From assembly GCF_003148745.1 (NCBI RefSeq), contig NZ_QGGU01000007.1, positions 1 to 64,000 of the forward strand: a stretch of 64,000 bases of DNA. The letters are read 5' to 3'. Under the pieces are notes generated by a model, which made no database searches, was not told where the DNA came from, and was given only the letters and a program-made list of their open reading frames with translations. Below, piece by piece: positions 1 to 9,084 of the stretch (positions within the stretch are counted from its first letter, which is position 1; every line of letters begins with the position of its first letter). The stretch is from Pleionea mediterranea (lineage in GTDB: Bacteria; Pseudomonadota; Gammaproteobacteria; Enterobacterales; Kangiellaceae). A program made the translations under genes and the position numbers.

Positions 1-87
1 GCTACTCGATACGACAAGTTGGCAAGAAATTATCACAGTATGGTCGCTTTGGCATTTGTTATGGTCTGGTTGCCTATCTATTGTTGA
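1..87 (+). CDS. IS5-family transposase, C-terminal end (partial)
   Basis: Frame 1 is open from the window edge to TGA at 85-87 and gives the last 28 residues of a transposase. They begin ATRYDKLARNYHSMVALA and end in a hydrophobic, Trp-containing tail, WLPIYC. The TRYDKLARNY segment is the C-terminal signature of IS5-type DDE transposases, just after the last catalytic region. The start and catalytic residues are outside the window, so activity cannot be judged. Confidence 0.8.
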   Translation, partial: ATRYDKLARNYHSMVALAFVMVWLPIYC

Positions 88-115
88 GCAAATTACAAAC
101 AAAGATCAACACGCT
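1..115 (+). mobile_element. 3' end of an IS5-family insertion sequence
   Basis: The window opens inside an insertion sequence. The transposase tail is followed by a short non-coding tail that ends in ATCAACACGCT at about 105-115, with CTAG at 116-119. Read inward from the end, the terminus is AGCGTGTTGATCTTTGTTTG, which closely resembles the ends of the MITE at 22856-23150. IS5-family elements often duplicate a 4-bp YTAR-type target, which fits the CTAG. The other end lies outside the window. Confidence 0.75.
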
Positions 116-372
116 CTAGGTCTCTTAATAATAGGTTACTGAAAATACTAGGCCATTTAAATTACAAGCCACCACTGGTTTCGCCGACAGAACAACTCCT
201 AAACTCTGCTTTTTACGGCCTTTATCCGCTTGATAAACCAAATAATGCCCAGAAATATGGAAAGTGGTTATTAAACGCGGCAAAATCACTCAACAAATGT
301 GTCAAAAAACGTATAATGCGATGCCTTGTAGCTGGGTTAGTCAGTAGCTATGCGTTAAATTACTCAACTTAA
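88..372 (+). pseudogene. Unidentified ORF tail next to the IS end
   Basis: After the transposase stop the same frame stays open through the IS end until TAA at 370-372. The part beyond the IS (from about 118) encodes some 84 residues, including KPPLVSPTEQLLNSAFYGL and a Cys/Lys-rich end. No start codon with a ribosome site is visible. It may be the 3' remnant of a gene split by the insertion, or chance. In many gammaproteobacteria recX precedes alaS, but these residues do not look like RecX. Family not recognised. Confidence 0.3.
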
Positions 373-451
373 AGTGCATAGATTAAAAGCAGACAGAAAA
401 TAACCAGTCATCTGGTTAAGTGTTAAACAAATCGGTCAGATAAGGTGAATC

Positions 452-3058
452 ATGACATTCATGACGAGCAATGAGATAAGAGAAACATTTATATCCTTTT
501 TCGAAAAGAGAGGGCACCGTCGTGTAACCAGTGGTTCACTGATCCCATCAAATGATCCAACCTTATTATTCACCAATGCCGGAATGGTGCCGTTTAAAGA
601 CTGCTTTTTGGGCACCGATAAGCGTGATTATGTACGTGCAACGTCATCGCAGCGTTGTGTTCGAGCCGGTGGAAAACATAACGATTTGGAAAATGTCGGC
701 TATACCGCCAGACACCATACCTTTTTTGAAATGCTGGGTAACTTCAGCTTTGGTGACTATTCAAAGCGCCAGGCCATCGAGTTTGCCTGGGAGTTTTTAA
801 CCAAAGAGTTAAAGCTACCGCAAGAGAAGCTTTGGGTGACTGTTTATAAAGATGACCAGGAAGCGGAAGACATCTGGTTTAATGAAATCGGTATTAACCA
901 GCAACGGTTTTCACGACTGGGTGAAGAGGATAATTACTGGTCCATGGGCGATACAGGACCATGCGGACCTTGCTCTGAAATATTTTATGATCACGGTGAC
1001 GATGTAGAAGGAGGCCCACCAGGCTCACCGGAAGAAGACGGTGATCGTTACATCGAAATCTGGAATTTGGTCTTTATGCAATTTAATAAAAATAAAGACG
1101 GAACCATGGAGCCTTTACCTAAGCCTTCAGTTGACACAGGTATGGGACTTGAGCGTATCGCCGCAGTGATGCAGCAGGTCCACAGTAACTATGAAATTGA
1201 CCTGTTTGATGCTCTTATTAAAAATATCGCAAAAATTTTGAATGTTACCGACATTAACAATAAATCACTGAGAGTGATTGCCGATCACATTCGGTCCACT
1301 GCCTTTTTGATCATAGACGGTATTGTACCGGGTAATGAAGGCCGGGGTTATGTGTTAAGACGCATTATGCGTCGTGCGATCCGCCATGGTCATAAGCTCG
1401 AAGCTAAAGGCAGCTTTTTCCATAAGCTAATTGCGCCTTTGATCGAACAAATGGGCGATGCCTATCCAGAATTAAAACAACGTCAGTCTGAATTGGAGTC
1501 CACCATTATCCGCGAAGAAGAACAGTTCGCTCGCACTCTGGATAAAGGCATGAAGATTCTTGAGCAAGATTTAAAATCCCTGTCTGGCTCTGTCATTTCT
1601 GGCGATACCGTATTTACACTTTATGATACCTATGGCTTTCCGGTCGATTTAACCGCAGATATTGCCAGAGAAAATAATCTGTCTATTGATGAAGAAGGTT
1701 TTGATCAGCGTATGCAAGAACAAAAGCAGCGCTCTCAAGCGGCAGGAAAATTTGGCGTCGACTACAACGAAAACCTGGCCATCGACAGTGAAACTCAGTT
1801 TGTGGGTTACGACTCGCTTAAAAACAGCAGTAAGGTTGAAAAGCTGTTCAAAGAATCCAATCCCGTAGAACAACTCAATGAAGGTGAGCAGGGTACTCTG
1901 GTTACTGAAAGCACCGCCTTTTACGCAGAAGGCGGTGGTCAGGTGGGTGATAAAGGTATCATTCGTAGCGCCCAAGGTGAAGCAGAGGTTCTGGACACGG
2001 TTAAAGTTAATCAGGCGTTTGTTCATACGGTTAAAGTAACATCTGGTGTGTTTAAAACCGCTGATCAGGTTGAAATGCTGGTCGATACCGAAAAACGTGA
2101 ATCTACGGCAGCTCACCACTCGGCAACGCATCTGTTACATGCCGCGTTACGAGAAGTTCTGGGCAGTCATGTGATGCAGAAAGGCTCTTACGTGGATCAT
2201 GAACGTTTACGATTTGATTTTTCAAGCCCGGAAGCGGTCAGTCAGAATCAGTTAGATATTGTTGAGCAGCGGGTTAACGACGAAATACGACGAAATCACC
2301 TAGTTTGTGCAGAAAATATGAGTATGGATGAGGCTCAAAAGCAAGGTGCCATGGCATTGTTTGGTGAAAAGTATGGTGACAATGTACGCGTGTTGTCCAT
2401 GGGACCATTTTCGGTAGAGCTTTGCGGCGGAACACACGTAGAGCGCACTGGTGATATCGGCAGCTTTAAGATCATTCAGGAATCTGGTATTGCTTCCGGC
2501 GTTCGCCGAATTGAAGCCCTGGCTGGTAAAAGGGCTACCGATTACATTCAGTCACAGAATGCTTTATTAAATAATCTGGCCAAGCAGTTAAAATCTGAGC
2601 CTGCAAAAGTTGATGAAAAACTTGAGCAGCTTATTAATAAAAGCAAAGAGCTCGAAAAGCAAGTATCCCAATTGACTGGCAAATTAGCGTCAAGTCAGGG
2701 CGCTGACTTGCTCAATGAGGTTGTTGAAATTGCAGGTGTTAAAGTGATTGCGAAATTGCTCACTGGTGTTGAGTCTAAATCATTACGTGACCTGATGGAT
2801 CAAATCAAAAATAAACTGGGTTCGGGCATTGTTGTACTTGGCGTAGAAAATCAGGGAAAAGGAAGCTTGATTGCTGGTGTCACTAAAGATCTGGTTGGAT
2901 CTATAAAAGCGGGGGATCTGGTTAAACACGCGGCCAGTCATATAGGTGGTAAGGGAGGTGGCCGACCGGATATGGCACAAGCGGGCGGACCGGATGCGGA
3001 TAAACTTCCTCAAGCCATAGAATCCGTCGCACCTTTTATTAAACAAACGCTTTCTTAA
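452..3058 (+). CDS. alaS: Alanine--tRNA ligase (AlaRS)
   Basis: Charges tRNA-Ala with alanine in the cytoplasm. The 868 residues match the usual length of about 875. The N-terminal class II catalytic domain opens with the TSNEIRETFISFFEKRGH type of start and contains the RATSSQRCVRAGGKHNDLENVG block. The editing domain follows, with HHSATHLLHAAL and the zinc-site CGGTHV. The C-terminal coiled coil and glycine-rich DHHA1-type domain ends with a GGKGGGRPDMAQAGG segment. ATG at 452 is favoured over ATG at 461 because AAGGTG lies at the right distance from 452. csrA follows, as in many gammaproteobacteria. Confidence 0.98.
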   Translation: MTFMTSNEIRETFISFFEKRGHRRVTSGSLIPSNDPTLLFTNAGMVPFKDCFLGTDKRDYVRATSSQRCVRAGGKHNDLENVGYTARHHTFFEMLGNFSFGDYSKRQAIEFAWEFLTKELKLPQEKLWVTVYKDDQEAEDIWFNEIGINQQRFSRLGEEDNYWSMGDTGPCGPCSEIFYDHGDDVEGGPPGSPEEDGDRYIEIWNLVFMQFNKNKDGTMEPLPKPSVDTGMGLERIAAVMQQVHSNYEIDLFDALIKNIAKILNVTDINNKSLRVIADHIRSTAFLIIDGIVPGNEGRGYVLRRIMRRAIRHGHKLEAKGSFFHKLIAPLIEQMGDAYPELKQRQSELESTIIREEEQFARTLDKGMKILEQDLKSLSGSVISGDTVFTLYDTYGFPVDLTADIARENNLSIDEEGFDQRMQEQKQRSQAAGKFGVDYNENLAIDSETQFVGYDSLKNSSKVEKLFKESNPVEQLNEGEQGTLVTESTAFYAEGGGQVGDKGIIRSAQGEAEVLDTVKVNQAFVHTVKVTSGVFKTADQVEMLVDTEKRESTAAHHSATHLLHAALREVLGSHVMQKGSYVDHERLRFDFSSPEAVSQNQLDIVEQRVNDEIRRNHLVCAENMSMDEAQKQGAMALFGEKYGDNVRVLSMGPFSVELCGGTHVERTGDIGSFKIIQESGIASGVRRIEALAGKRATDYIQSQNALLNNLAKQLKSEPAKVDEKLEQLINKSKELEKQVSQLTGKLASSQGADLLNEVVEIAGVKVIAKLLTGVESKSLRDLMDQIKNKLGSGIVVLGVENQGKGSLIAGVTKDLVGSIKAGDLVKHAASHIGGKGGGRPDMAQAGGPDADKLPQAIESVAPFIKQTLS

Positions 3059-3073
3059 GCTATAAAGTCAAAA

Positions 3074-3125
3074 ATATAAGTCAATAAATTGCTTTAAGTA
3101 ATATAGCTAACTTATTGACTTATAT
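3074..3125 (+). terminator. Stem-loop downstream of alaS
   Basis: A perfect 14-bp inverted repeat (ATATAAGTCAATAA at 3074-3087 and its complement at 3112-3125) flanks a 24-nt loop, 15 bp after the alaS stop. There is no strong T-run, so it may stabilise or end the alaS transcript rather than act as a classic terminator. The remaining bases to 3372 contain no gene I can support. Confidence 0.5.
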
Positions 3126-3372
3126 GTATTCTTTATTCCGTTACAATTAAAGTTTGCGAGCATCGGTAGTTCGACTACTCTATAAGATAGGTCGATTATC
3201 TAACGGAGCCTCTGAGAGCAGATGAATTATCCCTACCTTTATAATCCTCTTTTGGTGAATAAATAGGCAGCTGCTCCCATAGAGTTTGCGCAGTTTAAGA
3301 TGACTAAATTTTATACAAAACAGTGATCTATTCTCTGTAAAAGCTGGTTCCTGAACAGGTATCGACAAAAAT

Positions 3373-3401
3373 TAAACAATATTAAAAGTTGCTGCTATAA
3401 T
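3373..3401 (+). promoter_or_regulatory. csrA promoter (sigma-70-like)
   Basis: TAAACA (3373-3378) and a consensus TATAAT (3396-3401) are separated by 17 bp and lie 69 bp upstream of the csrA ATG. This gives csrA its own promoter separate from alaS. Confidence 0.55.
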
Positions 3402-3470
3402 GCGGCGCCTCATATCAAGTGCTGAAAAATAACTCTTTCTTATTAAGAGTGAGATTAAGGAGAAAATTGG

Positions 3471-3662
3471 ATGTTAATATTAACTCGACGAGTTGGTGAA
3501 ACTCTTATGATCGGTGATGAAGTAACCGTGACTGTTTTAGGAGTAAAAGGTAACCAGGTTCGTATAGGTGTAAACGCACCAAAAGAAGTTTCTGTTCACC
3601 GTGAAGAAATTTATCTAAGAATACAGCGTGAAAAAGAAATGTCTGGAAATTCAGCAGAATAA
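3471..3662 (+). CDS. csrA: Carbon storage regulator CsrA
   Basis: Small RNA-binding regulator that binds GGA-containing sites in mRNA leaders and alters translation and stability of metabolic, motility and biofilm genes. The 63 residues start [20 protein letters not shown], carry the central [20 protein letters not shown] block with the RNA-binding basic residues, and end in a short variable tail. AAGGAG lies 11 nt upstream of the ATG. It sits between alaS and tRNA-Ser, the common gammaproteobacterial position. Confidence 0.98.
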   Translation: MLILTRRVGETLMIGDEVTVTVLGVKGNQVRIGVNAPKEVSVHREEIYLRIQREKEMSGNSAE

Positions 3663-3676
3663 GTTTCAGATAGGGC

Positions 3677-3704
3677 TTGCATTTTAATTCTAATAAGGTA
3701 ATAT
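3677..3704 (+). promoter_or_regulatory. tRNA-Ser promoter
   Basis: TTGCAT (3677-3682) and TAATAT (3699-3704) are spaced 16 bp. They are followed by a GC-rich discriminator (GCCGCCGC) typical of stable-RNA promoters, directly upstream of the tRNA. Confidence 0.6.
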
Positions 3705-3719
3705 TTGCCGCCGCTGAGA

Positions 3720-3811
3720 GGAGAGATGGCCGAGCGGCTGAAGGCGCTCCCCTGCTAAGGGAGTATACGGTTTATCCCGTATCGAGGGTTCGAATCCCTC
3801 TCTCTCCGCCA
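3720..3811 (+). tRNA. tRNA-Ser (GCT anticodon)
   Basis: Acceptor arms GGAGAGA and TCTCTCC pair, with discriminator G and encoded CCA at 3809-3811. The anticodon stem CTCCC/GGGAG holds loop CTGCTAA with anticodon GCT, reading AGC/AGU. The long variable arm (tacggtttatcccgta) is the class II feature of tRNA-Ser, and the T-loop GGGTTCGAATCCC is present. Confidence 0.97.
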
Positions 3812-3902
3812 TTATTTTTTGCAACAATATTTAATGGCTAAAATTACTTTTAAGTAATTGAGAATGCTCAGTAAATGACTCGCTAGAGTGCATCGAAATT
3901 TG

Positions 3903-3931
3903 TTGACAAGTAATTTAGGTGTACGCATAAT
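3903..3931 (+). promoter_or_regulatory. tRNA-Arg promoter
   Basis: Consensus TTGACA (3903-3908), a 17-bp spacer, then CATAAT (3926-3931), followed by a GC-rich discriminator (GCGCCCC). This is a strong stable-RNA promoter for the tRNA-Arg starting 66 bp downstream. Confidence 0.75.
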
Positions 3932-3997
3932 AGCGCCCCTCTTCACGGAGGCCGATAAGAAAGAATTTAAATTTTAAATTGTTACTTATCACACAAC

Positions 3998-4074
3998 GCG
4001 CACGTAGCTCAGCTGGATAGAGTACCTGGCTACGAACCAGGCGGTCGGAGGTTCGAATCCTTCCGTGCGCGCCA
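3998..4074 (+). tRNA. tRNA-Arg (ACG anticodon)
   Basis: Acceptor GCGCACG pairs with CGTGCGC, followed by discriminator G and encoded CCA (4072-4074). Anticodon stem CCTGG/CCAGG holds loop CTACGAA, giving anticodon ACG, which is deaminated to ICG in bacteria and reads CGU/CGC/CGA. D-arm AGCTCAGCTGGATAGAG and T-loop GGTTCGAATCC are canonical. Confidence 0.98.
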
Positions 4075-4078
4075 TATT

Positions 4079-4107
4079 AAAAAAACCGCTTTTAAGCGGT
4101 TTTTTTA
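4079..4107 (+). terminator. Rho-independent terminator of tRNA-Arg
   Basis: AACCGCTT/AAGCGGTT hairpin with a two-base loop, preceded by A's and followed by an unbroken T-run, immediately after the tRNA. Confidence 0.85.
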
Positions 4108-4237
4108 TGCCTGTAATTTACTGACAGTCTCTGTTCCCGAGTTTAATTTTATTGCTCTATTGACCTTATATGGTTTACATTCGTAAGCCTTATTGATCAT
4201 ATCCTTCATTCATCGGATTAATTTTATAATCGACATT

Positions 4238-5701
4238 ATGATACTTGCTGATTACCACATACAGATCACTCTTGCTGCTTTAGTCTTGTTGTTTATAGTA
4301 CTTGTTTTATTAATCGTTGTGTTCAGACAATTAAAACAGTTAACTACTAATGAGCTGAATCGAAATCAAATGGAAGAAAAAGTCTCTTTACAGCTTTCTC
4401 AGTTGCGTGAGTTTCAAGTTGAAAAGTTTAGTGAGTCAAATCATCAGGCGGATAAAGCAGCAGCATCAACCAAAGAAGTTTTGATAACGGCGTTTAATGA
4501 GCTAAAAGAATCAATTATTAATCAGCAAAATCAGTTTCAATCTGTAATCAGTGGTAAGTTTGAACAAAATAAACAAGCGCTGGCTGATAAACTATCTGAT
4601 GCGCGTTTTGCTCAGCAATCCTCATTATCGGAGTTTAAAGAAAGTTTATTAAATTCATTAAAGAAAATTGATGAACAAAACAAACAGGCGCAATTAGAAT
4701 TACGCGACAAGTTGATTCAGGAGTTGAGACAGTCTATTAAAGATATTCGTCAGGAGCTAACACAAACGCTCACGCAAAACTCGGAAAACCTTTTAAAAGG
4801 AATAAACAGTTTAACGCAATCCACCGATGAACGACTTAAAGATATTAGCGGGCAAGTTGAAAAACGATTAAGTGATGGTTTTGAAAAAACCACTCAGACA
4901 TTCAATGATGTTTTAAAACGACTGGCACTGATCGACGATGCGCAGAAAAAAATCACCGAGTTATCGTCTAATGTGGTCAGTCTGCAGCAAGTGTTAGCCG
5001 ACAAACGTTCAAGAGGAGCTTTTGGAGAGGTACAGCTCAATGCATTAATAAAGAATGTGCTACCTGAAAACAACTTCTCTATTCAACATCGACTATCGAA
5101 TGAAAAAATTGCTGATTGTATTTTATTTCTACCGGATCCCACGGGTAATGTGGTCATCGATGCAAAGTTTCCGTTAGAGTCGTACCAACGTATGACCGAT
5201 TTTGAAACATCTGATTTGGACAGAGTCGCTGCTTCCAAACAATTTAAACAAGATATTAAAAAACACATCAAAGATATTAAATCGAAATACATTATAGAAG
5301 GCGAAACAGCGCCCGGCGCCATGATGTTTATTCCGGCAGAAGCGGTGTTCGCTGAAATTCATGGGCATTTTCCTGAGCTGGTTGAGCTGGCGCATAAAGA
5401 AAAAGTATGGATGGTGTCGCCAACCACTATGATGGCAATCTTAACAACGGCAAGTGCTGTAATAAAAGATGAAGCGACCCGAAAGCAGGTACATATTATC
5501 CAGGAGCATCTTGGGTATTTATCGGAAGACTTTGGTCGATTTAAAGTGCGTATGGATAATTTATCTAAACATATAGGCCAGGTCAGTAAAGATGTGGATC
5601 AAATTAACACGTCGGCGCAAAAAATAACCAGTCGCTTTAAGAAAATTGAGCGGGTCGATCTTCCAGAAGAAAAAGCGCCTGAACTGCTTAACAGGGAGTA
5701 A
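4238..5701 (+). CDS. rmuC: DNA recombination protein RmuC
   Basis: RmuC limits inversions and is a predicted membrane-anchored nuclease-fold protein. One N-terminal membrane helix (about residues 8-30, rich in L/V/I) is followed by a long Gln/Lys/Glu-rich coiled coil (about 40-270). The conserved C-terminal RmuC core then carries RGAFGEVQLNALI, VVIDAKFPLESY and the PGAMMFIPAEAVFAEI segment. The frame is open to a TTG at 4193, but I choose the ATG at 4238 because it places the membrane helix at the N-terminus as in the family. Neither start has a good ribosome site. Confidence 0.88.
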   Translation: MILADYHIQITLAALVLLFIVLVLLIVVFRQLKQLTTNELNRNQMEEKVSLQLSQLREFQVEKFSESNHQADKAAASTKEVLITAFNELKESIINQQNQFQSVISGKFEQNKQALADKLSDARFAQQSSLSEFKESLLNSLKKIDEQNKQAQLELRDKLIQELRQSIKDIRQELTQTLTQNSENLLKGINSLTQSTDERLKDISGQVEKRLSDGFEKTTQTFNDVLKRLALIDDAQKKITELSSNVVSLQQVLADKRSRGAFGEVQLNALIKNVLPENNFSIQHRLSNEKIADCILFLPDPTGNVVIDAKFPLESYQRMTDFETSDLDRVAASKQFKQDIKKHIKDIKSKYIIEGETAPGAMMFIPAEAVFAEIHGHFPELVELAHKEKVWMVSPTTMMAILTTASAVIKDEATRKQVHIIQEHLGYLSEDFGRFKVRMDNLSKHIGQVSKDVDQINTSAQKITSRFKKIERVDLPEEKAPELLNRE

Positions 5702-5861
5702 TTTTGATTATCCTGTTTTGTTCAACCTGTATAGCCAACTTTATTCATAATAATCTCAACGGTTAATTTTATGGGACCTATGTCTAGCTTTTATAAAGTG
5801 GTTAGGTGTATCTCATATATTTGGCTATAGTTAAAGCAATGATTTTTATTTGGAGTACTGC

Positions 5862-7250
5862 GTGACTATACCTTCGTCATTAAAAACATTATTGAGTGAA
5901 CAAAATATCGCCTATGAAACTATAGAGCATGAAGAAGCTCACTCTCTGAAGCAGGTGGCAAGCGAATTGAACCTGTCTGAAGCAAGTATTTTGCGGTGTG
6001 TTTTATTAAAAGGCCCATCACAGAAATTTATGGCTGTATTGCCCAGTCATTTTTTACTCGATTTTGAGGTGCTTAAACGGCTAAAAGATCAGGCGTTTGA
6101 AATCATTTCTGCGCGTGACGCAGATAAGCTGTTTAATCATTGTGAACCTTGCTGTCATCCTCCCATTCCTGCTTTTATCAAAGTAAATGGTCTTATTGAT
6201 GAGTCAGTTTATAAACTGGACGAACTGTATCTTGAATCGGGTAATCCAAAAATTCTGTTGAAGATAGCAAAAGCAGACATTGCTAAACTGTATGTTAATG
6301 AGGAGCGTTTATCCTTTGCTTGTGGCCCAGAACGACTCTATTCGGGACGCAATGCTCAGCAAGATTTAACGGAAGCTGTTAATCAATTTACCCCCATTCG
6401 GATCAAACAACGGATCGATGAGACCTTTGATCTACCGGCAATGCCAGAAATTGCACAAGATATAATGAAACTCAGAGTCGATCCCAGTGCCGATGCGAAA
6501 AAACTGGGCGCCATTGTTGCCAAAGATCCAAGTCTGGCTGCGCAAATCATAAGTTGGGCAAGTTCGCCTTATTACGGCTATAAAGGCACCATCGATTCTG
6601 TTGAAACGGCTATTTCAAGAGTTCTCGGTTTCGATCTGGTCATGAATCTCGCACTTGGTATATCCATCGGAAAATCCTTAAATGTGCCAGAAGAGGGGCC
6701 TTTAGGCGTGCATAACTTCTGGCGGCAAGCGGTTTATTGCGCCAGTCTGGTAGAAAAACTGTGTCTAATGATGCCGCCTAAGCACCGTCCAGAGCGGGGG
6801 CTCGCTTATCTTTCCGGCTTATTGCACAATTTTGGTCATATTTTATTGGGCCACTTATTTCCGCCACAGTTTTATCTGATTAATCGTTATATTGAGGCTA
6901 ATCCGGGCATTCGAGTGGAAGATGTCGAGCACTTTGTCATGGGCGTGACTCATCAGGAAATCGGTGCCTGGTTAATGAAAAACTGGCATATGCCCGATGA
7001 GCTGATTGTGGCTGTGCGGTGGCATCATCAGGAAGAGTTCTGGAGTAAACATTCGGTTTATTCGAATCTGGTTCTTTTAGCCGGTCGTTTACTCAAACGC
7101 ATAGAGCTAGGCGATGCTATTAATCATGAGCTTCCCGAGTCGGTTCTTGAGCTACTGAATCTTGATGAAGAGAAAGTAAACGAAAGCTTTAATCAGTTGC
7201 TAGAAGAGCGTGAAACCCTTGATCTTATGTCGAAGCAGTTAGTGGCATAA
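5862..7250 (+). CDS. YbaK-type editing domain fused to HDOD domain
   Basis: Two-domain protein. Residues about 5-150 resemble the YbaK/ProX aminoacyl-tRNA deacylase fold (YETIEHEEAHSLKQVASEL start, LLKGPSQKFMAVLPSHFLLD). Residues about 190-410 are an HDOD signalling domain (LPAMPEIAQDIMKLR, DPSLAAQIISWASSPYYG, YLSGLLHNFGHILLG). HDOD lacks a complete HD-phosphohydrolase site and usually works as a scaffold in signalling. GTG at 5862 is preferred over TTG at 5850 because GGAG sits 6 bp upstream. The gene ends 9 bp from the convergent acyltransferase gene. The ligand or tRNA substrate is unknown. Confidence 0.85.
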   Translation: MTIPSSLKTLLSEQNIAYETIEHEEAHSLKQVASELNLSEASILRCVLLKGPSQKFMAVLPSHFLLDFEVLKRLKDQAFEIISARDADKLFNHCEPCCHPPIPAFIKVNGLIDESVYKLDELYLESGNPKILLKIAKADIAKLYVNEERLSFACGPERLYSGRNAQQDLTEAVNQFTPIRIKQRIDETFDLPAMPEIAQDIMKLRVDPSADAKKLGAIVAKDPSLAAQIISWASSPYYGYKGTIDSVETAISRVLGFDLVMNLALGISIGKSLNVPEEGPLGVHNFWRQAVYCASLVEKLCLMMPPKHRPERGLAYLSGLLHNFGHILLGHLFPPQFYLINRYIEANPGIRVEDVEHFVMGVTHQEIGAWLMKNWHMPDELIVAVRWHHQEEFWSKHSVYSNLVLLAGRLLKRIELGDAINHELPESVLELLNLDEEKVNESFNQLLEERETLDLMSKQLVA

Positions 7251-7259
7251 GCCGACTTA

Positions 7260-8492
7260 TTAAGCGGTTGGCTTAAAAGGCAATTTTTGCTGCAGGTATT
7301 TAAGATAATGCTGGGTTTGGTGGTTTTCGTCGGTAATATAATTACCCACTTGCTGGTGCAGTTGAGGGTGATGATAAAAGTAGGCTGACTGTGCCAGATA
7401 AGGTTCAAAACCCCGAACGACTTTATGCTCCCCCTGCACACCAGGATTAAAGAAGCGTATATTTTGCTCGATACAAAACTCCATGCCCTGATAATAGCAA
7501 CACTCAAAGTGAAGGTGTCCGTATCCACAGTCCTTGTCGTCATCCCGGCAACCCCAGTAACGACCATAAAGCGTTGAACTATCAAACAGAAACAATGCTG
7601 CGGCAATATCCTGTTGATCACGCTGGGCTATTACAATAAGTGCAGACTGCTTCTCCTGCGTTAACCAGTCTAAAAAGAAAGCCTCGTTTAAATAACCGCT
7701 GTGGCCGGAACGTTTTAGATAAGTGTGCCGGTAAAATGGGTAAAAGCGCTTGATGATCTCATCAGTTATTGTTTCACCTGAATAGCGGTAAAACTGGGTG
7801 TTCTGCTCACAGGCTTTTCTGCGTTCCCGCCGTATTTCTTTCGCTCGCTTTTGTGTTAACTGAGTTAAATAATCGGCAAGCTCGTTAAAACCATTGTTAT
7901 GCCAGCGAAAAAATATACTTGAGCGCAACAATGCACCTGACTTTTCAAAAGCGCTCTGCCAAGACTCCGGAATGTATAAAAACTGATTGGTTACAGGACT
8001 CTCTGGTTTTAACTGAGCGTTGATTTGATGAATATCGTCTACTGTTATTTTATAGTCACTGAATGGCAGTTCGATGGGTGTAAATGGCAACTGCATCACC
8101 CATTTAGGATAATAGGGGATCCCCGCCTGATTAACCGCACTGGCAATATTCCAGTCAAAAACATATTCGCCGTATGAGTGATGCTTCAAATAACCCGGTA
8201 TAAATGGATACTGATTTTGTTGGTTGGCAATTTGAATATGTCGAGGGAGCCATCCCGTGTCGTCAGAAGTTGAACCCGATGATTCTAGTGCTTGAAAAAA
8301 TGCCAATGAGGCAAAAGGGGATTTTGTTGTTGAGTCACCTGTTGGGAGATTCAAATCTGAATGTTCCTGTAGGCACTCCTTCTGAACATGCTGTCCTTTA
8401 GCCTGAAGCTCAGGTGCCTGACAGCTTTGCACTTCGCTCGCGTCTGAAAAGGGGCCAAAAGCCGATGTGATTATATTATGTTCAGATTGCAT
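7260..8492 (-). CDS. GNAT-like N-acyltransferase (COG3146/DUF482 type)
   Basis: Predicted cytoplasmic acyltransferase of the peptidoglycan-biosynthesis/recognition acyltransferase group; substrate unknown. The 410-aa protein has a variable 60-residue N-terminus. It then carries TGWLPRHI, the HSYGEYVFDWNIA segment, PYYPKWVMQLPFTPI, FYRHTYLKRSGHSGYLN, and a C-terminal GNAT-like core with FEPYLAQSAYF, all as in this family. Its 3' end converges on the HDOD gene and its 5' end faces the PepSY gene. Confidence 0.8.
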   Translation of the reverse strand: MQSEHNIITSAFGPFSDASEVQSCQAPELQAKGQHVQKECLQEHSDLNLPTGDSTTKSPFASLAFFQALESSGSTSDDTGWLPRHIQIANQQNQYPFIPGYLKHHSYGEYVFDWNIASAVNQAGIPYYPKWVMQLPFTPIELPFSDYKITVDDIHQINAQLKPESPVTNQFLYIPESWQSAFEKSGALLRSSIFFRWHNNGFNELADYLTQLTQKRAKEIRRERRKACEQNTQFYRYSGETITDEIIKRFYPFYRHTYLKRSGHSGYLNEAFFLDWLTQEKQSALIVIAQRDQQDIAAALFLFDSSTLYGRYWGCRDDDKDCGYGHLHFECCYYQGMEFCIEQNIRFFNPGVQGEHKVVRGFEPYLAQSAYFYHHPQLHQQVGNYITDENHQTQHYLKYLQQKLPFKPTA

Positions 8493-8794
8493 TCAGTTAA
8501 TGACACCTACAATATCCGAAAGTTGAAATAACTCGTAACAAAAGCGCTCCAGTATATTAAACATACATCGAAATCTAGCGCGAGAGGTTTAGGTAATTAG
8601 TGGGTTAGAGTAGCCGGATGTTGAAGTGAAATAAAGCCATAGTGCCCGTCAATGTTCTTTAACCAGGCGGCTCAGAGGTAAGGCTTCCGTAAACGATGTA
8701 TTCAACCCACATTAAAGGTACAAATTGACAACCATGATCGAGTGTAGCAAGATGCTTTTCATATTCAGTAAATCATTGATATCACGATTAATCC
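8493..8794. other. Divergent intergenic region, no gene seen
   Basis: About 300 bp between the leftward acyltransferase gene and the rightward PepSY-regulator operon. A TTGACA at 8725-8730 could be a -35 box for the rightward operon, but no good -10 lies at the right distance. No repeat or RNA gene is evident. Confidence 0.4.
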
Positions 8795-9073
8795 ATGTTT
8801 ATTAAGATAAATTTTTTCATTCTATTAACCGCTTTATTGCTTAGCTTATCAGCCTCGGTATCGGCCGCTGAGAAGCAGGCTCCTTGTAAAGTCATTTCAA
8901 AAAGCAAAGCGGTTGATATCACACAAAAAGCGATAAAAGGCCGAATATTGTCTGCGTCCTTAATCAAACGACCATCATCACATATCTATAAGGTTAAAGT
9001 GTTATTAACCAATGGGCGTGTCAAAACCATTCTGGTCGATGGCTGTAAAGCAAGAATCATAAAAGTTAATTAA
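8795..9073 (+). CDS. Small secreted PepSY-like protein
   Basis: 92 residues: an N-terminal signal peptide (FILLTALLLSLSASVSAA, cleavage likely after AAA/SAA around residue 25) followed by one PepSY-like unit. The unit has a helix (SKAVDITQKAIKGRILSASL), a strand with YKVKVLLTNGRVKTILVD, and two Cys (in PCKV and DGCK) that could form a disulfide. PepSY proteins of this type often sit beside PhoPQ/QseBC-like pairs. It ends 11 bp before the response regulator, so it is probably co-transcribed and may modulate the sensor. No promoter assigned. Confidence 0.75.
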   Translation: MFIKINFFILLTALLLSLSASVSAAEKQAPCKVISKSKAVDITQKAIKGRILSASLIKRPSSHIYKVKVLLTNGRVKTILVDGCKARIIKVN

Positions 9074-9084
9074 GGAAGCAGTTG

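Noticed and set aside
1649..2131. Long minus-strand frame inside alaS
   Set aside because: Shadow of the highly conserved alaS reading frame; no ribosome site or recognisable protein.
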